Source of the DNA: Paeniglutamicibacter quisquiliarum | GTDB taxonomy: Bacteria > Actinomycetota > Actinomycetes > Actinomycetales > Micrococcaceae | Assembly: GCF_019084045.1 (NCBI RefSeq) | Contig: NZ_JAHRED010000008.1 | Location: 181,263-245,262, forward strand | DNA length: 64,000 bases | Direction: 5' to 3' | In this document: piece by piece, positions 26,145 to 35,343 of the stretch | Numbering within the stretch: the first letter of the stretch is position 1 | How the letters are laid out: every line of letters starts with the position of its first letter | Translations under genes and position numbers: made by a program | Notes under the pieces: generated by a model | Databases searched by the model: none | Told to the model about the DNA's origin: nothing | What the model saw: the letters and a program-made list of their open reading frames with translations, nothing else

Positions 26145-26200
26145 AAAACCGCTCCTTCAGTCGTTCCGGCAATGCCGGAGGACGAAGGGGCGGTTTTTTT
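26145..26200 (+). terminator. Terminator after the stand-alone parA
   Basis: AAAACCGCTCCTTC pairs with GAAGGGGCGGTTTT around an inner CCGG/CCGG stem, and a run of T follows: a classical intrinsic terminator. Confidence 0.9.
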
Positions 26201-26255
26201 GGTTGGCCGGTCCCACCGCGGCGGCGCGGCCATCGTGGCGGAGCAGAAAAAAGAC

Positions 26256-26303
26256 GGGGCCGGATGCCACCTGCGCACGGGCGCATCGGTGGCATCCGGC
26301 CCC
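26256..26303 (-). terminator. Terminator after the second merR gene
   Basis: GGGGCCGGATGCCACC and its perfect complement (16 bases). In the leftward direction it is followed by CTTTTTT-like sequence (AAAAAAG at 26247-26253 on the plus strand). Confidence 0.88.
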
Positions 26304-26333
26304 ATCAATAAAAGATCGGGAGCGGGCCGGTTC

Positions 26334-26915
<582 letters not shown>

Positions 26916-27033
26916 TGGAATCTCCTTGCTCAAGCATCCCCGTGAGGGAAAGAAGGCTGCCGGGCGTGGAACGACTCCGTTGCGAGTGAAACCGAAATCC
27001 GCGGATGGCAATCCTTGGGAAACTTATGCTTCG

Positions 27034-27083
27034 ACGGTACGACTACATTGGGGCTGCGTCAAAGACCTTCAAGCTTAACTTGA
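27034..27083 (-). promoter_or_regulatory. Promoter and inverted repeat of the distal merR gene
   Basis: Read leftwards: TTGACG (27062-27057), 17 bases, TACCGT (27039-27034). Just upstream is TCAAG-N5-CTTGA (27083-27069), which is placed like an activator site. It may be bound by one of the two MerR proteins of this cluster. Confidence 0.6.
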
Positions 27084-27103
27084 GGCGTGTCGCGGACGGT
27101 CGT

Positions 27104-27586
27104 CTATTTATCGAAGTCTTCGGGCTCGACCTCGTTGAGGAATTCGCGGAACTCACGCACCTGGTCCTCCTCCCCCTCGGCGACCTCGGCGTCCTCCGAG
27201 ACCATCACCGAGGCCTCGTCGAGCACGTGCTCGTCACACAGGATCGGACACTGCGCGCGGAGCGCCAGAGCGATGGCGTCGGAGGACCGCGCGTCGACCC
27301 GAACGTCGTCGGCAAAGACCAGCTCCGCGGTGAAGACGGCGTTGAGGACCGAGACGATCTCCACGCGCACCAGCGGCGCATGCAGTGCCTGCAGGGTCGA
27401 AATCATCAGGTCGTGGGTTAGCGGACGCGGCGGGACGATGCCCTGCTGGAACATCGCGATGGCCGACGCCTCGGGGGCACCGATCCAAATCGGCAGGTGG
27501 CGTTGGGTGTTGGCTTCCTTGAGCAGGACTAGCGGCTGGTTGGAGGGAAGTTCGATGCGAACTCCGACAACTTCAAGTTCGTGCAT
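27104..27586 (-). CDS. DUF151 bifunctional nuclease family protein
   Basis: 160 residues of the DUF151 (bifunctional DNase/RNase) fold: MHELEVVGVRIELPSNQP, WIGAPEASAIA, RPLTHDLM, DARSSDAIALALR are characteristic. The C-terminus is strongly acidic. ATG 27586 has AAGGAG 6 bases upstream; a longer open frame is not supported. Lies between the two merR genes as in mycobacteria (Rv1829). Nuclease activity is reported for some family members, not shown for this one. Confidence 0.88.
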   Translation of the reverse strand: MHELEVVGVRIELPSNQPLVLLKEANTQRHLPIWIGAPEASAIAMFQQGIVPPRPLTHDLMISTLQALHAPLVRVEIVSVLNAVFTAELVFADDVRVDARSSDAIALALRAQCPILCDEHVLDEASVMVSEDAEVAEGEEDQVREFREFLNEVEPEDFDK

Positions 27587-27638
27587 GGTTCGCTCCTTAA
27601 CTCGGGTCGCTGCAACCTGCAGCAACCGTGTTTCCGGC

Positions 27639-28388
27639 CTAGTGATCCAACTTGGCGATGGCGCCGTTGACCAGGGCACCATGCAGTGCCATGCAGGCAT
27701 CGCTGATTTCGCGGGCGGTTTCGGCAGCCCTGGCACGCGAGGCAACATCCCCGCGACTCATGTGCGGGGCCACGACGCGTTCAACCAGTCCCACTTCGCG
27801 GTCAGCCGCCGCGCGGAAGGCCCGCAGGTGGCGCGGCTCGATGCCGTGCGCCGCAAGCGCCGCGGAGGCGGCGGCAATTTTTTGTGCATGCTCGTCGAAG
27901 CGATCGTTTTCCGGCGCGATCATGCCGAAGGCCAGCAGGTCGTTGACCAGCTCCGGGCTGGCACCGCACAGGCCCTGCAGTTCCGCCTTGGTCACCGGGC
28001 GGGTGCGGGCAACCAGGTCCTGGGTCATCTGCTCGCTGATGCTTCGCGGGGCCAGAGTGTGTCCGCCGGGCAGCTGGTCGGGCCGGTCTCCCCGGTCGAC
28101 CGCGTCAAGGTAGTCCTTGATGACCTTCAGCGGCAGGTATTGGTCCCGTTGCAGGCCCAGGATAAAGCGCAAGCGACCGACGTCGTCGGGCAGGTACTTG
28201 CGGTACCCCGCCGAAGTGCGTTGCGGGGTCAGCAGCCCTTTTTCCTCGAGGAAGCGGATTTTCGACGCTGTGACCTGTGGGAATTCATCATGAAGCTCCG
28301 AAAGGACCTCGCCGATATTGAGCGCCACGGCGCGCTGGGTATCGCCGGCAACTACTGCCAGTCGCGGGTTTCGGGCTGCCTGATTCAC
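27639..28388 (-). CDS. ftsR: MerR-family regulator FtsR
   Basis: 249 residues. The N-terminal MerR helix-turn-helix (about 24-95) has ASKIRFLEEKGLLTPQRTSAGYRKY and DVGRLRFILGLQRD; a helical C-terminal domain follows. It matches the FtsR/Rv1828 group, which in corynebacteria activates ftsZ. GTG 28388 is the start, with GGAC about 8 bases upstream. The garA stop lies 13 bases upstream, so garA and ftsR are co-transcribed. Confidence 0.88.
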   Translation of the reverse strand: MNQAARNPRLAVVAGDTQRAVALNIGEVLSELHDEFPQVTASKIRFLEEKGLLTPQRTSAGYRKYLPDDVGRLRFILGLQRDQYLPLKVIKDYLDAVDRGDRPDQLPGGHTLAPRSISEQMTQDLVARTRPVTKAELQGLCGASPELVNDLLAFGMIAPENDRFDEHAQKIAAASAALAAHGIEPRHLRAFRAAADREVGLVERVVAPHMSRGDVASRARAAETAREISDACMALHGALVNGAIAKLDH

Positions 28389-28401
28389 TACGTTGTCCTG
28401 C

Positions 28402-28866
28402 TTAGTCGCGGGTGTTGGCCGGGTTGTTGGGCAACGCGTTGTAGAAGGTCAGCCGGAACTTGCCGATCTGGACTTCCGAGCCGTTGGCCAGGCGCACCGA
28501 GTCGACCCGGTCGTTGTTGACGTAGGTTCCGTTCAGCGAACCGCTGTCGACAACGCTGAAGCCGTCGGCGTCGCGAATGAACTTGGCGTGCTTGCGTGAA
28601 ACCGTGACGTCGTCGAGGAAGACGGCAGCGTCCGGGTGGCGTCCTGCCTGGGTCACGTCCTGATCCAGCAGGAAGCGCGCGCCCTGGTTCGGCCCTGAGT
28701 GTGCAATCAACAATGCGGAACCGTGTGGCAGGGCGGAGACGGCCGCGCGTTCTTCAACGCTCAGGCCATAGAAGACAACAGGTTCACGCGTCACCGGTGG
28801 CAATGCAATTCCCGTTGTTTCGGTAGACGACTCGTGCTGCTGGTTAGGCACCTGAGCTTCAGCCAT
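28402..28866 (-). CDS. garA: FHA-domain metabolic regulator GarA/OdhI
   Basis: 154 residues. The N-terminal tail carries ETTG (16-19), whose threonines 17 and 18 are the phosphorylation switch in GarA/OdhI. The FHA domain (about 65-145) has AGRHPDAAVFLDDVTVSRKHA and SLNGTYVN, which binds phosphothreonine. In relatives the unphosphorylated form inhibits 2-oxoglutarate dehydrogenase and controls glutamate metabolism. ATG 28866 has GGAGG 7 bases upstream and is preferred over an in-frame ATG 27 bases earlier. Its kinase could be the PASTA kinase at 11-13 kb (inference). Confidence 0.92.
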   Translation of the reverse strand: MAEAQVPNQQHESSTETTGIALPPVTREPVVFYGLSVEERAAVSALPHGSALLIAHSGPNQGARFLLDQDVTQAGRHPDAAVFLDDVTVSRKHAKFIRDADGFSVVDSGSLNGTYVNNDRVDSVRLANGSEVQIGKFRLTFYNALPNNPANTRD

Positions 28867-29034
28867 TTCCGGTCCTCCAAAAATATTTCTCATAATTCCC
28901 TTTGGACGTTGTCCAACCCCAAATTGAGGCAATCGTCCTATCACCAGATTAGCCTACTAGCCACCACTAAGTTTTCGTGAATATCCAACCAGTTAATCTC
29001 CACTGTTGAGCTGTCAGCGTGGGAGGATGCAAAC

Positions 29035-29691
29035 ATGCCTGATTTCGAAAACACAGACCAGTCACCCACGGACGCGTCCCGCCGGTCCGATTCGAAGCCC
29101 CGCTGGGGCCTGCGCATTGGGCTGGGTGTCGCCGCGCTCATCCTGCTGGCAATTGTCTACCTAGTCATCCGTCTGTTCCTGCCCGTTTGGTGGGCCACCA
29201 ATATCGCGAACCAGACCCAGGGTTCAATTACCAGCGGGATCATCCTTGGCCTCGTATACGGCTTCATCTTCACCTTCGTCCCGCTGCTCGTGGTCTGGCA
29301 GGCCCGGTACAAGAAGGTGTCGTGGCCGTGGAAGGCCGTCATCGTCGTGGTTGCCGTCCTGCTGGCGATCCCGAACCTGTTGACGCTGAGCATCTACGCA
29401 AATTCGTCCAGCTCGGCCGCCAAGGCCAGGTCCATGATCGACATCAGCGCCACATGGTTCCCGTCCTGGTCCATCGGTGGCGCGGCCGCCGCCTTGGTGC
29501 TTTTCCTGGGCATTGCGGCGTTCTGGCAGCTGTGGCATGCGCGGGGCAAGAAGATGAAGGCCATGAAATCAGAAGCAAAGGTCCAGGCGGAGCTGCGGGA
29601 AACCCGGGCCATGGAATCGGGCCAGGCCGGCACTCAGGCCCCGGCCTGGTCGCCGCGGGAGGACACCGAGGACCCGAAGCCCACCAACTGA
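29035..29691 (+). CDS. Four-helix membrane protein of unknown function
   Basis: 218 residues with hydrophobic segments near 26-50, 63-88, 98-122 and 142-163, a charged N-terminus and an acidic, Pro-rich C-terminal tail. I do not recognise a catalytic motif; relatives in Arthrobacter-type genomes are labelled only as membrane proteins or permeases. ATG 29035 has GGGAGG about 9 bases upstream. Divergent from garA. Confidence 0.75.
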   Translation: MPDFENTDQSPTDASRRSDSKPRWGLRIGLGVAALILLAIVYLVIRLFLPVWWATNIANQTQGSITSGIILGLVYGFIFTFVPLLVVWQARYKKVSWPWKAVIVVVAVLLAIPNLLTLSIYANSSSSAAKARSMIDISATWFPSWSIGGAAAALVLFLGIAAFWQLWHARGKKMKAMKSEAKVQAELRETRAMESGQAGTQAPAWSPREDTEDPKPTN

Positions 29692-30001
29692 CCGCCGGCG
29701 CCGCCAGCCACCATCCAGGGGCGCCCCACCAAGCCGTCCCCGCCCATCCGGCGGGTACCGCCTGGAGGGGCGCCCTTGGCGTTTGCCGGCCGATGGGTCG
29801 ATGACCGAGGCAAGGCGTCCCCGGCCGGGCACGCCGGTCCACTCGCGGCCGGGCGAAATCCATCCGGTGGCTGGGTGCTGGCCCTGAGCGGCGGGCAACG
29901 GCGATCTGCAGTCATACGCGGAAACCAGTGCCTGGCCCCGGAACATGGAAAAACCCCGGCAGATCAACGCTACTTCGTTGATCTGCCGGGGTTTTAACCG
30001 G
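29692..30001. other. Intergenic region before tRNA-Pro
   Basis: 310 bases without a gene. A hairpin (CCAGGGGCGCC at 29715 with GGCGCCCTTGG at 29769, one wobble) may terminate the membrane-protein transcript. The tRNA terminator lies at its right end. Nothing else was recognised. Confidence 0.55.
29950..29995 (-). terminator. Terminator downstream of tRNA-Pro
   Basis: 20-base perfect arms around CTACTT; in the leftward direction the stem ends in a T-rich run. Symmetric enough to work in both directions. Confidence 0.9.
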
Positions 30002-30075
30002 TCGGGCTAGCGGGATTCGAACCCACGGCCTCCTGACCCCCAGTCAGGCGCGCTACCAAGCTGCGCCATAGCCCG
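30002..30075 (-). tRNA. tRNA-Pro (anticodon GGG)
   Basis: 74 bases. Acceptor arms CGGGCTA/TAGCCCG, the D arm with GCGCAGCTTGGTAGCGC, anticodon stem CCTGA/TCAGG with loop CTGGGGG (anticodon GGG, reads CCC and CCU), and T arm GTGGGTTCGAATCCCGC are all visible. CCA is not encoded. A strong terminator follows. Confidence 0.95.
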
Positions 30076-30159
30076 GTTGCTTTCGCAGCCGTTCTCCCTC
30101 ACTCTCGTGAAGGTGCCGTCTGCGAAAAGCTCCGTGATTACCCTACCCTATTTTTTGGG

Positions 30160-31698
30160 CTACTTCGAACGCTGGCGCTTTTCGCGCACTCGCATCGAGA
30201 CTTCAATGGGGGTTCCCTCGAAGCCAAAGGTCTCGCGAAGCCTGCGGGTAATGAACCGGCGGTACCCCGGATCCAGGAAACCTGTGGTGAACAGCACAAA
30301 TCGCGGCGGACGCGAGGAGGCCTGGGTGCCGAAGAGAATACGCGGCTGCTTGCCTCCGCGCAGGGGGTGCGGGTGCGCCGCCACGAGCTCGCCCAGGAAG
30401 GTGTTGAGCTTGCCGGTGGAGATGCGCTTGTCCCAGGATTCCAGGGCCGTGTGCAGGGCGGGAACGAGCTTGTCCTTGTGCCATCCGGTCTTGGCCGAGA
30501 TGTTCACGCGCGGGGCCCACTCGACGTGTGCCAGGTCGGTTTCGATCTCGCGCTCCAGGTAGCGGCGGCGGTCATCGTCCATCAGGTCCCACTTGTTGAA
30601 CGCGAGCACCAGGGCGCGGCCCGAATCGATGGTCATCTGCAGGATGCGGACATCCTGCTCGGAGAGGACCTCGTCGACGGCCAGCAGCACGACGGCGACC
30701 TCGGCCTTTTCCAGGGCGGCCTGGGTGCGCAGCGACGCGTAGTAGTCGGAGCCCTGGGCCATGTGCTGGCGGCGGCGGATGCCTGCGGTGTCAACGAAGC
30801 GCCAGACCTCGTCTCCGAGTTCGACGAGTTCGTCGACCGGGTCGCGGGTGGTGCCGGCAAGGGTGTCCACGACCACGCGCTCGGAGCCGGCCATCTTGTT
30901 CAGCAGCGAGGACTTGCCGACGTTCGGGCGGCCGACCAGCGCAATGCGGCGCGGGCCGCCGCGCGGGATGATCCCGCCGAAGGCGGAGTACTCGGGAAGC
31001 TTGGAGACCACGGCGTCAAGCAGGTCCGCTGCGCCGCGGCCGTGCAGTGCCGAGACCGGCCAGGGCTGGCCGAAGCCAAGGCCCCAGAGGAAGGAGGCGT
31101 CGGCTTCCTGGTTCGCGTCGTCGACCTTGTTGGCGACCAGCAGCACCGGCTTCTTCTTCCGGCGCAGCATCTTCACCACTGCCTCGTCGGTGGCGGTGGC
31201 GCCGACGCGGGAGTCAACAACGAAGAGGATGACGTCGGCGATGTCCGCTGCGACCTCGGCCTGCTCGGCCACGCGGGCGTGGATGCCCTTGGCGTCGTGT
31301 TCCCAGCCGCCGGTGTCGACCACGGTGAAGTTGCGCCCGGCCCATTCGGCCTGGTACGAGACGCGGTCGCGGGTCACGCCCGGAACGTCCTCCACGACCG
31401 CCTCGCGGCGGCCCAGGATGCGGTTGACCAGCGTGGACTTGCCCACGTTGGGGCGCCCGATGATGGCCAGCACCGGCGGGATGACCTCGTCGGCGTCGTC
31501 GTCGAAGTCATCGCCCAGGTGTGCCAGCAGTTCGGCGTCCTCGGGGTCAAGTTCGTAGTCATCGAGGCCGGCCAGCAGCGCGGTGGCGCGTGCGTCGGCA
31601 TCCTCGTCGCTGATTTCGGCCAGGCGGTCGGCGATGTGGTCCTCGTTGTTGAACGGGACGTACTCGGCGCCCTCGTCCGGAAGCAGGCTCTCACTCAT
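30160..31698 (-). CDS. der: Ribosome biogenesis GTPase Der
   Basis: 512 residues with two tandem GTPase domains: G1 GRPNVGKST in the first (about 85-95) and GRPNVGKSS in the second (about 255-265). ANKVDD and FNKWDL are the G4 motifs, and a C-terminal KH-like domain (about 420-510) has [17 protein letters not shown]. An acidic N-terminal extension of about 70 residues is typical for actinobacteria. Der acts in 50S subunit assembly. ATG 31698 has AAAGGAA upstream. Last gene of the parA-scpAB-rluB-tyrA-cmk-der operon. Confidence 0.95.
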   Translation of the reverse strand: MSESLLPDEGAEYVPFNNEDHIADRLAEISDEDADARATALLAGLDDYELDPEDAELLAHLGDDFDDDADEVIPPVLAIIGRPNVGKSTLVNRILGRREAVVEDVPGVTRDRVSYQAEWAGRNFTVVDTGGWEHDAKGIHARVAEQAEVAADIADVILFVVDSRVGATATDEAVVKMLRRKKKPVLLVANKVDDANQEADASFLWGLGFGQPWPVSALHGRGAADLLDAVVSKLPEYSAFGGIIPRGGPRRIALVGRPNVGKSSLLNKMAGSERVVVDTLAGTTRDPVDELVELGDEVWRFVDTAGIRRRQHMAQGSDYYASLRTQAALEKAEVAVVLLAVDEVLSEQDVRILQMTIDSGRALVLAFNKWDLMDDDRRRYLEREIETDLAHVEWAPRVNISAKTGWHKDKLVPALHTALESWDKRISTGKLNTFLGELVAAHPHPLRGGKQPRILFGTQASSRPPRFVLFTTGFLDPGYRRFITRRLRETFGFEGTPIEVSMRVREKRQRSK

Positions 31699-31763
31699 GG
31701 TGTGGTTCCTTTGCGTTGCGTGCCTCCACCAAACGCGGAAGCCGGTATCAATTCAAGCATGTA

Positions 31764-31828
31764 CCCCGCCTCGGCGTGCAGCTTTTGCTGCGCACCGACG
31801 CGGGGCGGTGATCCGCCGGCGGCGGATC
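31764..31828 (-). terminator. Tandem hairpins between cmk and der
   Basis: GATCCGCC-GGC-GGCGGATC (31810-31828) lies 11 bases after the cmk stop. A second, longer hairpin (31764-31805, arms CCCCGC..GCAGC with a few mismatches, loop TTTT) follows. These may partly terminate transcription or set der levels; there is no T-run. Confidence 0.5.
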
Positions 31829-31839
31829 GGGAGGTTGTA

Positions 31840-32502
31840 TTAGTCGGCCTGGGCCTTGATGGCCTCGAGCACGGCCGTCACCGTTTGCTCGAAATCCATT
31901 TCCGAGGAGTCCACGGTGGCCACCCCGTCGGCGGCGACGTGGAAGTTCACCACGGTCGAGTCCTTGGCGTCGCGGGCGAGCACCTGGGCCTCGAGTTGGG
32001 CGTTGGACTGGGTTCCGCCCAGCTGCAGGCCGCGGCGGCGCAGGCGCGCCTCCTCCGAGGCCGTGAGCAGGATGCGGGCGTCGGCGTCCGGGGCCACCAC
32101 GGTGGTGATGTCCCGGCCCTCTGCCACGATGCGGTCGTGCGCGGCGATGATGGCCCGCTGCCGGGCAACCAGTTCGGCGCGGGCTTCCAGGTTGGTGGCC
32201 ACCGCCGAGACCGCCTCGGAGACGAAGGGCTCGCGGATCGCCTCGGTGACGTCGGTGCCGTGGATGGTGATGCGTTCCACGTCCGGGTCGGTGGAGATGA
32301 ACAGGTCGGCTGCCCTGACCGCCGCGGCGACTGCCTCGGCGTCGGAAAGGTCAGTGCCTGCATCCAGCGCATGCCAGGTCACCGCGCGGTACATCGCCCC
32401 GGTGTCAAGGTAGGCGGCGCCCAGTCGGCGGGCGGTCTCCTTGGAAACCGAGGACTTTCCGCTGCCGGAGGGGCCGTCGACTGCGACCGTGATTTTCTGC
32501 AT
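31840..32502 (-). CDS. cmk: Cytidylate kinase
   Basis: 220 residues. It phosphorylates CMP and dCMP using ATP. P-loop GPSGSGKSS (10-18), YLDTGAMYRAVTW and the GRDITTVV segment are diagnostic. ATG 32502 shares its A with the tyrA stop (TAATG), so translation is coupled; a few upstream codons in frame are not family-like. Length is normal. Confidence 0.95.
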   Translation of the reverse strand: MQKITVAVDGPSGSGKSSVSKETARRLGAAYLDTGAMYRAVTWHALDAGTDLSDAEAVAAAVRAADLFISTDPDVERITIHGTDVTEAIREPFVSEAVSAVATNLEARAELVARQRAIIAAHDRIVAEGRDITTVVAPDADARILLTASEEARLRRRGLQLGGTQSNAQLEAQVLARDAKDSTVVNFHVAADGVATVDSSEMDFEQTVTAVLEAIKAQAD

Positions 32503-33605
32503 TACTGCACAACCTTCCATCCAAGTGCGCTGAGCACCGTGATCAATTCTTCCCGGCGTCCGGGGATGACGGAGATGTCAACCAGCCCGACCTGGTGCCC
32601 GGCGGAGTGTTCCATCCGCAGGTCCTCCATGTTGATGCCGGCGTTCCCGACGTCGGCCAGCAGCCTGGCCACCTGGCCGGGCTTGTCCTTGACCGCGACG
32701 GTGACCAGCGCAAATGCCTGCGGCGGGGCGCCGTGCTTGCCCGGGATCCGGGCCTGCCCGGCGTTCCCCTCCCCCATCAGCTCGGCGAGGTCAAGCAGCG
32801 CGCCGGGGGCGGTGGGCTCCTCGAGCGTGCCGATGAGCCGGTCCAGGTCCTCGCGCATGCCGCGCAGGATGGGGACCAGGGAACCTGCATTGTGGCTGAG
32901 GATCTGGATCCACAGCTTCGGGTCCGAGGCGGCGATCCGGGTGGTGTCGCGCAGCCCGTTGCCGGCAAGCGCCAGCGAGTGCCCCGGTGCGTTCAGCAGC
33001 CGGGAGGCAATCAGCGAGGAGGCCACCTGCGGGAAATGCGAGATCAGCGCGACCGAGGCGTCGTGCTCGGCCGCGTTCATGCGCGCGACGGTGGCACCCA
33101 GGTCGATGGCAAGCGCCTCGGCGGTCTTCACCGAGTCGCCGCGCGAACCGGCATGGGCGCAGACGACCCACGGCATGGAGGTGAACAGCTCGCCGCGCGC
33201 GGATGCCGGGCCGGAACGCTCGCGTCCGGCCATCGGGTGCGTGCCCACGTAGCGGCCCAGGTGCGCCTCGGTGATGCGCGGATCCTTCCGCACTGCATCA
33301 AGGATCGAGCCCTTGACTGAGGCGATGTCCACCACGGTGGACATCGGGAAGTCGACCAGGGCCTGCGCCACGACAGCGGCGGTGACGTCCGGCGGGGCGC
33401 CGACGACGACCAGCTCGGGTGCCAGCGGGCGCCCGGGGACGTGAATGGTGCCCGCGCCGATGTCCTGCGCGACGGTTTGTGCGCTGGGCGAGGGGTCGGC
33501 AAGCCAGACGTTCAGTCCGCGCTGGCTCAACCCCAGCCCGACGCTGGTGCCCAGCAGCCCGGTGCCGATGACCAGAATCGGTCCGGCAAGGTGCGTGGTG
33601 GGCAT
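32502..33605 (-). CDS. tyrA: Prephenate dehydrogenase with C-terminal ACT domain
   Basis: 367 residues. NAD-binding Rossmann motif GTGLLGTSVG (14-23), prephenate dehydrogenase domain with GTHPMAGRERSG, and a C-terminal ACT domain (about 295-365) with VKDKPGQVARLLADVGNAGIN for feedback control. It converts prephenate to 4-hydroxyphenylpyruvate in tyrosine synthesis. ATG 33605 is 4 bases after the rluB stop and has no clear Shine-Dalgarno, so it relies on coupling. Confidence 0.93.
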   Translation of the reverse strand: MPTTHLAGPILVIGTGLLGTSVGLGLSQRGLNVWLADPSPSAQTVAQDIGAGTIHVPGRPLAPELVVVGAPPDVTAAVVAQALVDFPMSTVVDIASVKGSILDAVRKDPRITEAHLGRYVGTHPMAGRERSGPASARGELFTSMPWVVCAHAGSRGDSVKTAEALAIDLGATVARMNAAEHDASVALISHFPQVASSLIASRLLNAPGHSLALAGNGLRDTTRIAASDPKLWIQILSHNAGSLVPILRGMREDLDRLIGTLEEPTAPGALLDLAELMGEGNAGQARIPGKHGAPPQAFALVTVAVKDKPGQVARLLADVGNAGINMEDLRMEHSAGHQVGLVDISVIPGRREELITVLSALGWKVVQ

Positions 33606-33609
33606 GTGG

Positions 33610-34683
33610 CTACATCCCCACCATTGCCAGCAGGTGCCCGACTTCCTGGTTGCCCAGCGGGCGGATGGTGCCCTGCTTCTGGTCGCCGAGGCGGATCGGG
33701 CCGACCTGGACGCGGACCAGGCGGGTCACCGGGTGTCCGACCTCCTCGAAGAGGCGGCGCACGATGCGGTTGCGGCCCGAGTGCAGGATGACCTCCACGA
33801 GCACGTGGCCCGGGGTGGAGTCGATCAGGCGGAAGGAGTCGACCGACTGCCAGCCGTCCTCAAGCTTGATGCCCTTCTTCATCTGCGCGCCGATGCCGGC
33901 GGCCATCGGGCCGCGGACCTGCACCAGGTAGGTCTTGGGTACCTCGAAGGACGGGTGGGCGAGCCGGTTGGCTGCCTCCCCGTCGTTGGTCAGGATCAGC
34001 AGTCCCTCGGTCTGGTAGTCCAGGCGCCCGACGTGGAAGAGGCGCGACTGGCCCTGCTTGCGGATGAAGTCGGAGATGCACTTGCGGCCCTCGGGGTCTT
34101 CCATGGTGGAGACGACGTTGCGCGGCTTGTTGAAGACGAAGTACTTCATGTCGGCGTTCAGCTGCAGGCGCATGCCGTCCACGTGCACGGTGTCGCGCTC
34201 GGGGTCGATGCGGATGCCCGGTTCGGTGATGAGCACGCCGTTGACCTCGACGCGGCCGTTGGCGATCATTTCCTCACAGACGCGGCGCGAGGCCACCCCC
34301 GCGTTGGCCATGACCTTCTGCAGGCGCACGCCCTCGAGGTCCGAGTGCGCGGCGGCAGCCTGTGCCCGCTGGGTGGGCCGGGTGCGCTCGGCGTTGACCG
34401 GGCCAAGGTTCTTGCCGAAGCGTTCCTTGCCGAAGGCCTGGGGGCCGGTGTACTTCTTCTTGCCCGGGGCACCTGACTTCTTGCCCTGCTTGGGTCCGCC
34501 GTGCGCCTTTGACCAGGAACCGGTCGAGGACTCGGAACCGGATTCGGAGCCCGAACGCGGGTTTGACGAGCGTGGATTTTGGTTGGAACGGCCAGCACCG
34601 GTTGCTCCTCGGCCGCGGCCGTTGCCGGAGCCGGAGCCTTGTGGGCGCTGGTTGCCGCGGCCTGGGCGGGATCCCTGGTTCAT
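33610..34683 (-). CDS. rluB: Ribosomal large-subunit pseudouridine synthase (RluB/RsuA family)
   Basis: 357 residues. The first 110 are basic, Gly/Ser/Arg-rich and disordered. An S4 domain (about 117-165, VRLQKVMANAGVASRRVCEE) is followed by the catalytic domain with GRLDYQTEGLLILTNDG (the Asp is the nucleophile) and HSGRNRIVRR. It should modify a uridine in 23S rRNA; the exact position is inferred from RluB homology. ATG 34683 has AAGGAC upstream. Gene order after scpB is the usual one. Confidence 0.92.
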   Translation of the reverse strand: MNQGSRPGRGNQRPQGSGSGNGRGRGATGAGRSNQNPRSSNPRSGSESGSESSTGSWSKAHGGPKQGKKSGAPGKKKYTGPQAFGKERFGKNLGPVNAERTRPTQRAQAAAAHSDLEGVRLQKVMANAGVASRRVCEEMIANGRVEVNGVLITEPGIRIDPERDTVHVDGMRLQLNADMKYFVFNKPRNVVSTMEDPEGRKCISDFIRKQGQSRLFHVGRLDYQTEGLLILTNDGEAANRLAHPSFEVPKTYLVQVRGPMAAGIGAQMKKGIKLEDGWQSVDSFRLIDSTPGHVLVEVILHSGRNRIVRRLFEEVGHPVTRLVRVQVGPIRLGDQKQGTIRPLGNQEVGHLLAMVGM

Positions 34684-34713
34684 GATCTGTCCTTATGTTG
34701 TTTCGTGGTTCGC

Positions 34714-35343
34714 CTATTGCCAGGGCGAATCAACGTCGTATTCGTCGATGTCACCCACTCCGGGAAGATGCGGGGAGAGCCTGGGCAGCTCGGAAACGCT
34801 GCCCAATCCCAATCTTTCCAGAAAGTACGAGGTGGTCTGATACAACGTGGCACCACTTTCACCATCGTCGGGTGCTTCGTGGATCAGCCCGCGCGTCAGG
34901 AGCGTGCGCACCACAGAATCGACGTTGACCCCGCGAATCGCCGCGATCCTTCCGCGGGACACCGGTTGCCGGTAGGCGATCACTGCCAAGGTTTCCAGCG
35001 CTGCCTGGGTAAGTCTTGCCGTTTGGCCGTCGATGACGAAGCGTGAAACGAAGGGAGCAAATTCACGTCGGGAGAAGATGCGCCAGCCGCCGGCCAATTC
35101 ACGCAGCTCAAAACCGCGTGGTGTATCCCCACCATCATACTGTGCCCGCAGCCTTTCAAGGGCCGCTGTGACGCGTTCCTCACTGACCTCCAGCACCTGT
35201 GCCAGGTGGCCGGCGGCGATGGGCTCGTCGATGACCATCAGCACCGCCTCGATGCCTGCCTCCAGCCCCCCGGGCAGTGCGTCGACTGCCGCCTCCGCGG
35301 CCCCCGGCACCTGCCCCGCGACGGATTCGGCTGTGTGGTTCAT
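34714..35343 (-). CDS. scpB: Segregation and condensation protein B
   Basis: 209 residues with two winged-helix regions (about 27-95 and 110-170); TQAALETLAVIAYRQPVSRGRIAAIRGVN is the ScpB hallmark. Binds ScpA and SMC in the condensin complex that organises the chromosome. The start overlaps the scpA stop (ATGA). Normal length. Confidence 0.94.
   Translation of the reverse strand: MNHTAESVAGQVPGAAEAAVDALPGGLEAGIEAVLMVIDEPIAAGHLAQVLEVSEERVTAALERLRAQYDGGDTPRGFELRELAGGWRIFSRREFAPFVSRFVIDGQTARLTQAALETLAVIAYRQPVSRGRIAAIRGVNVDSVVRTLLTRGLIHEAPDDGESGATLYQTTSYFLERLGLGSVSELPRLSPHLPGVGDIDEYDVDSPWQ

Noticed and set aside
29715..29779. Possible small RNA in the gap before tRNA-Pro
   Set aside because: Only a hairpin compatible with a terminator was found; no promoter or conserved structure supports a separate RNA gene.
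30367..33252. A 961-codon open frame antisense to der, cmk and tyrA
   Set aside because: It spans three well-identified genes on the other strand and has low-complexity GC-driven composition.
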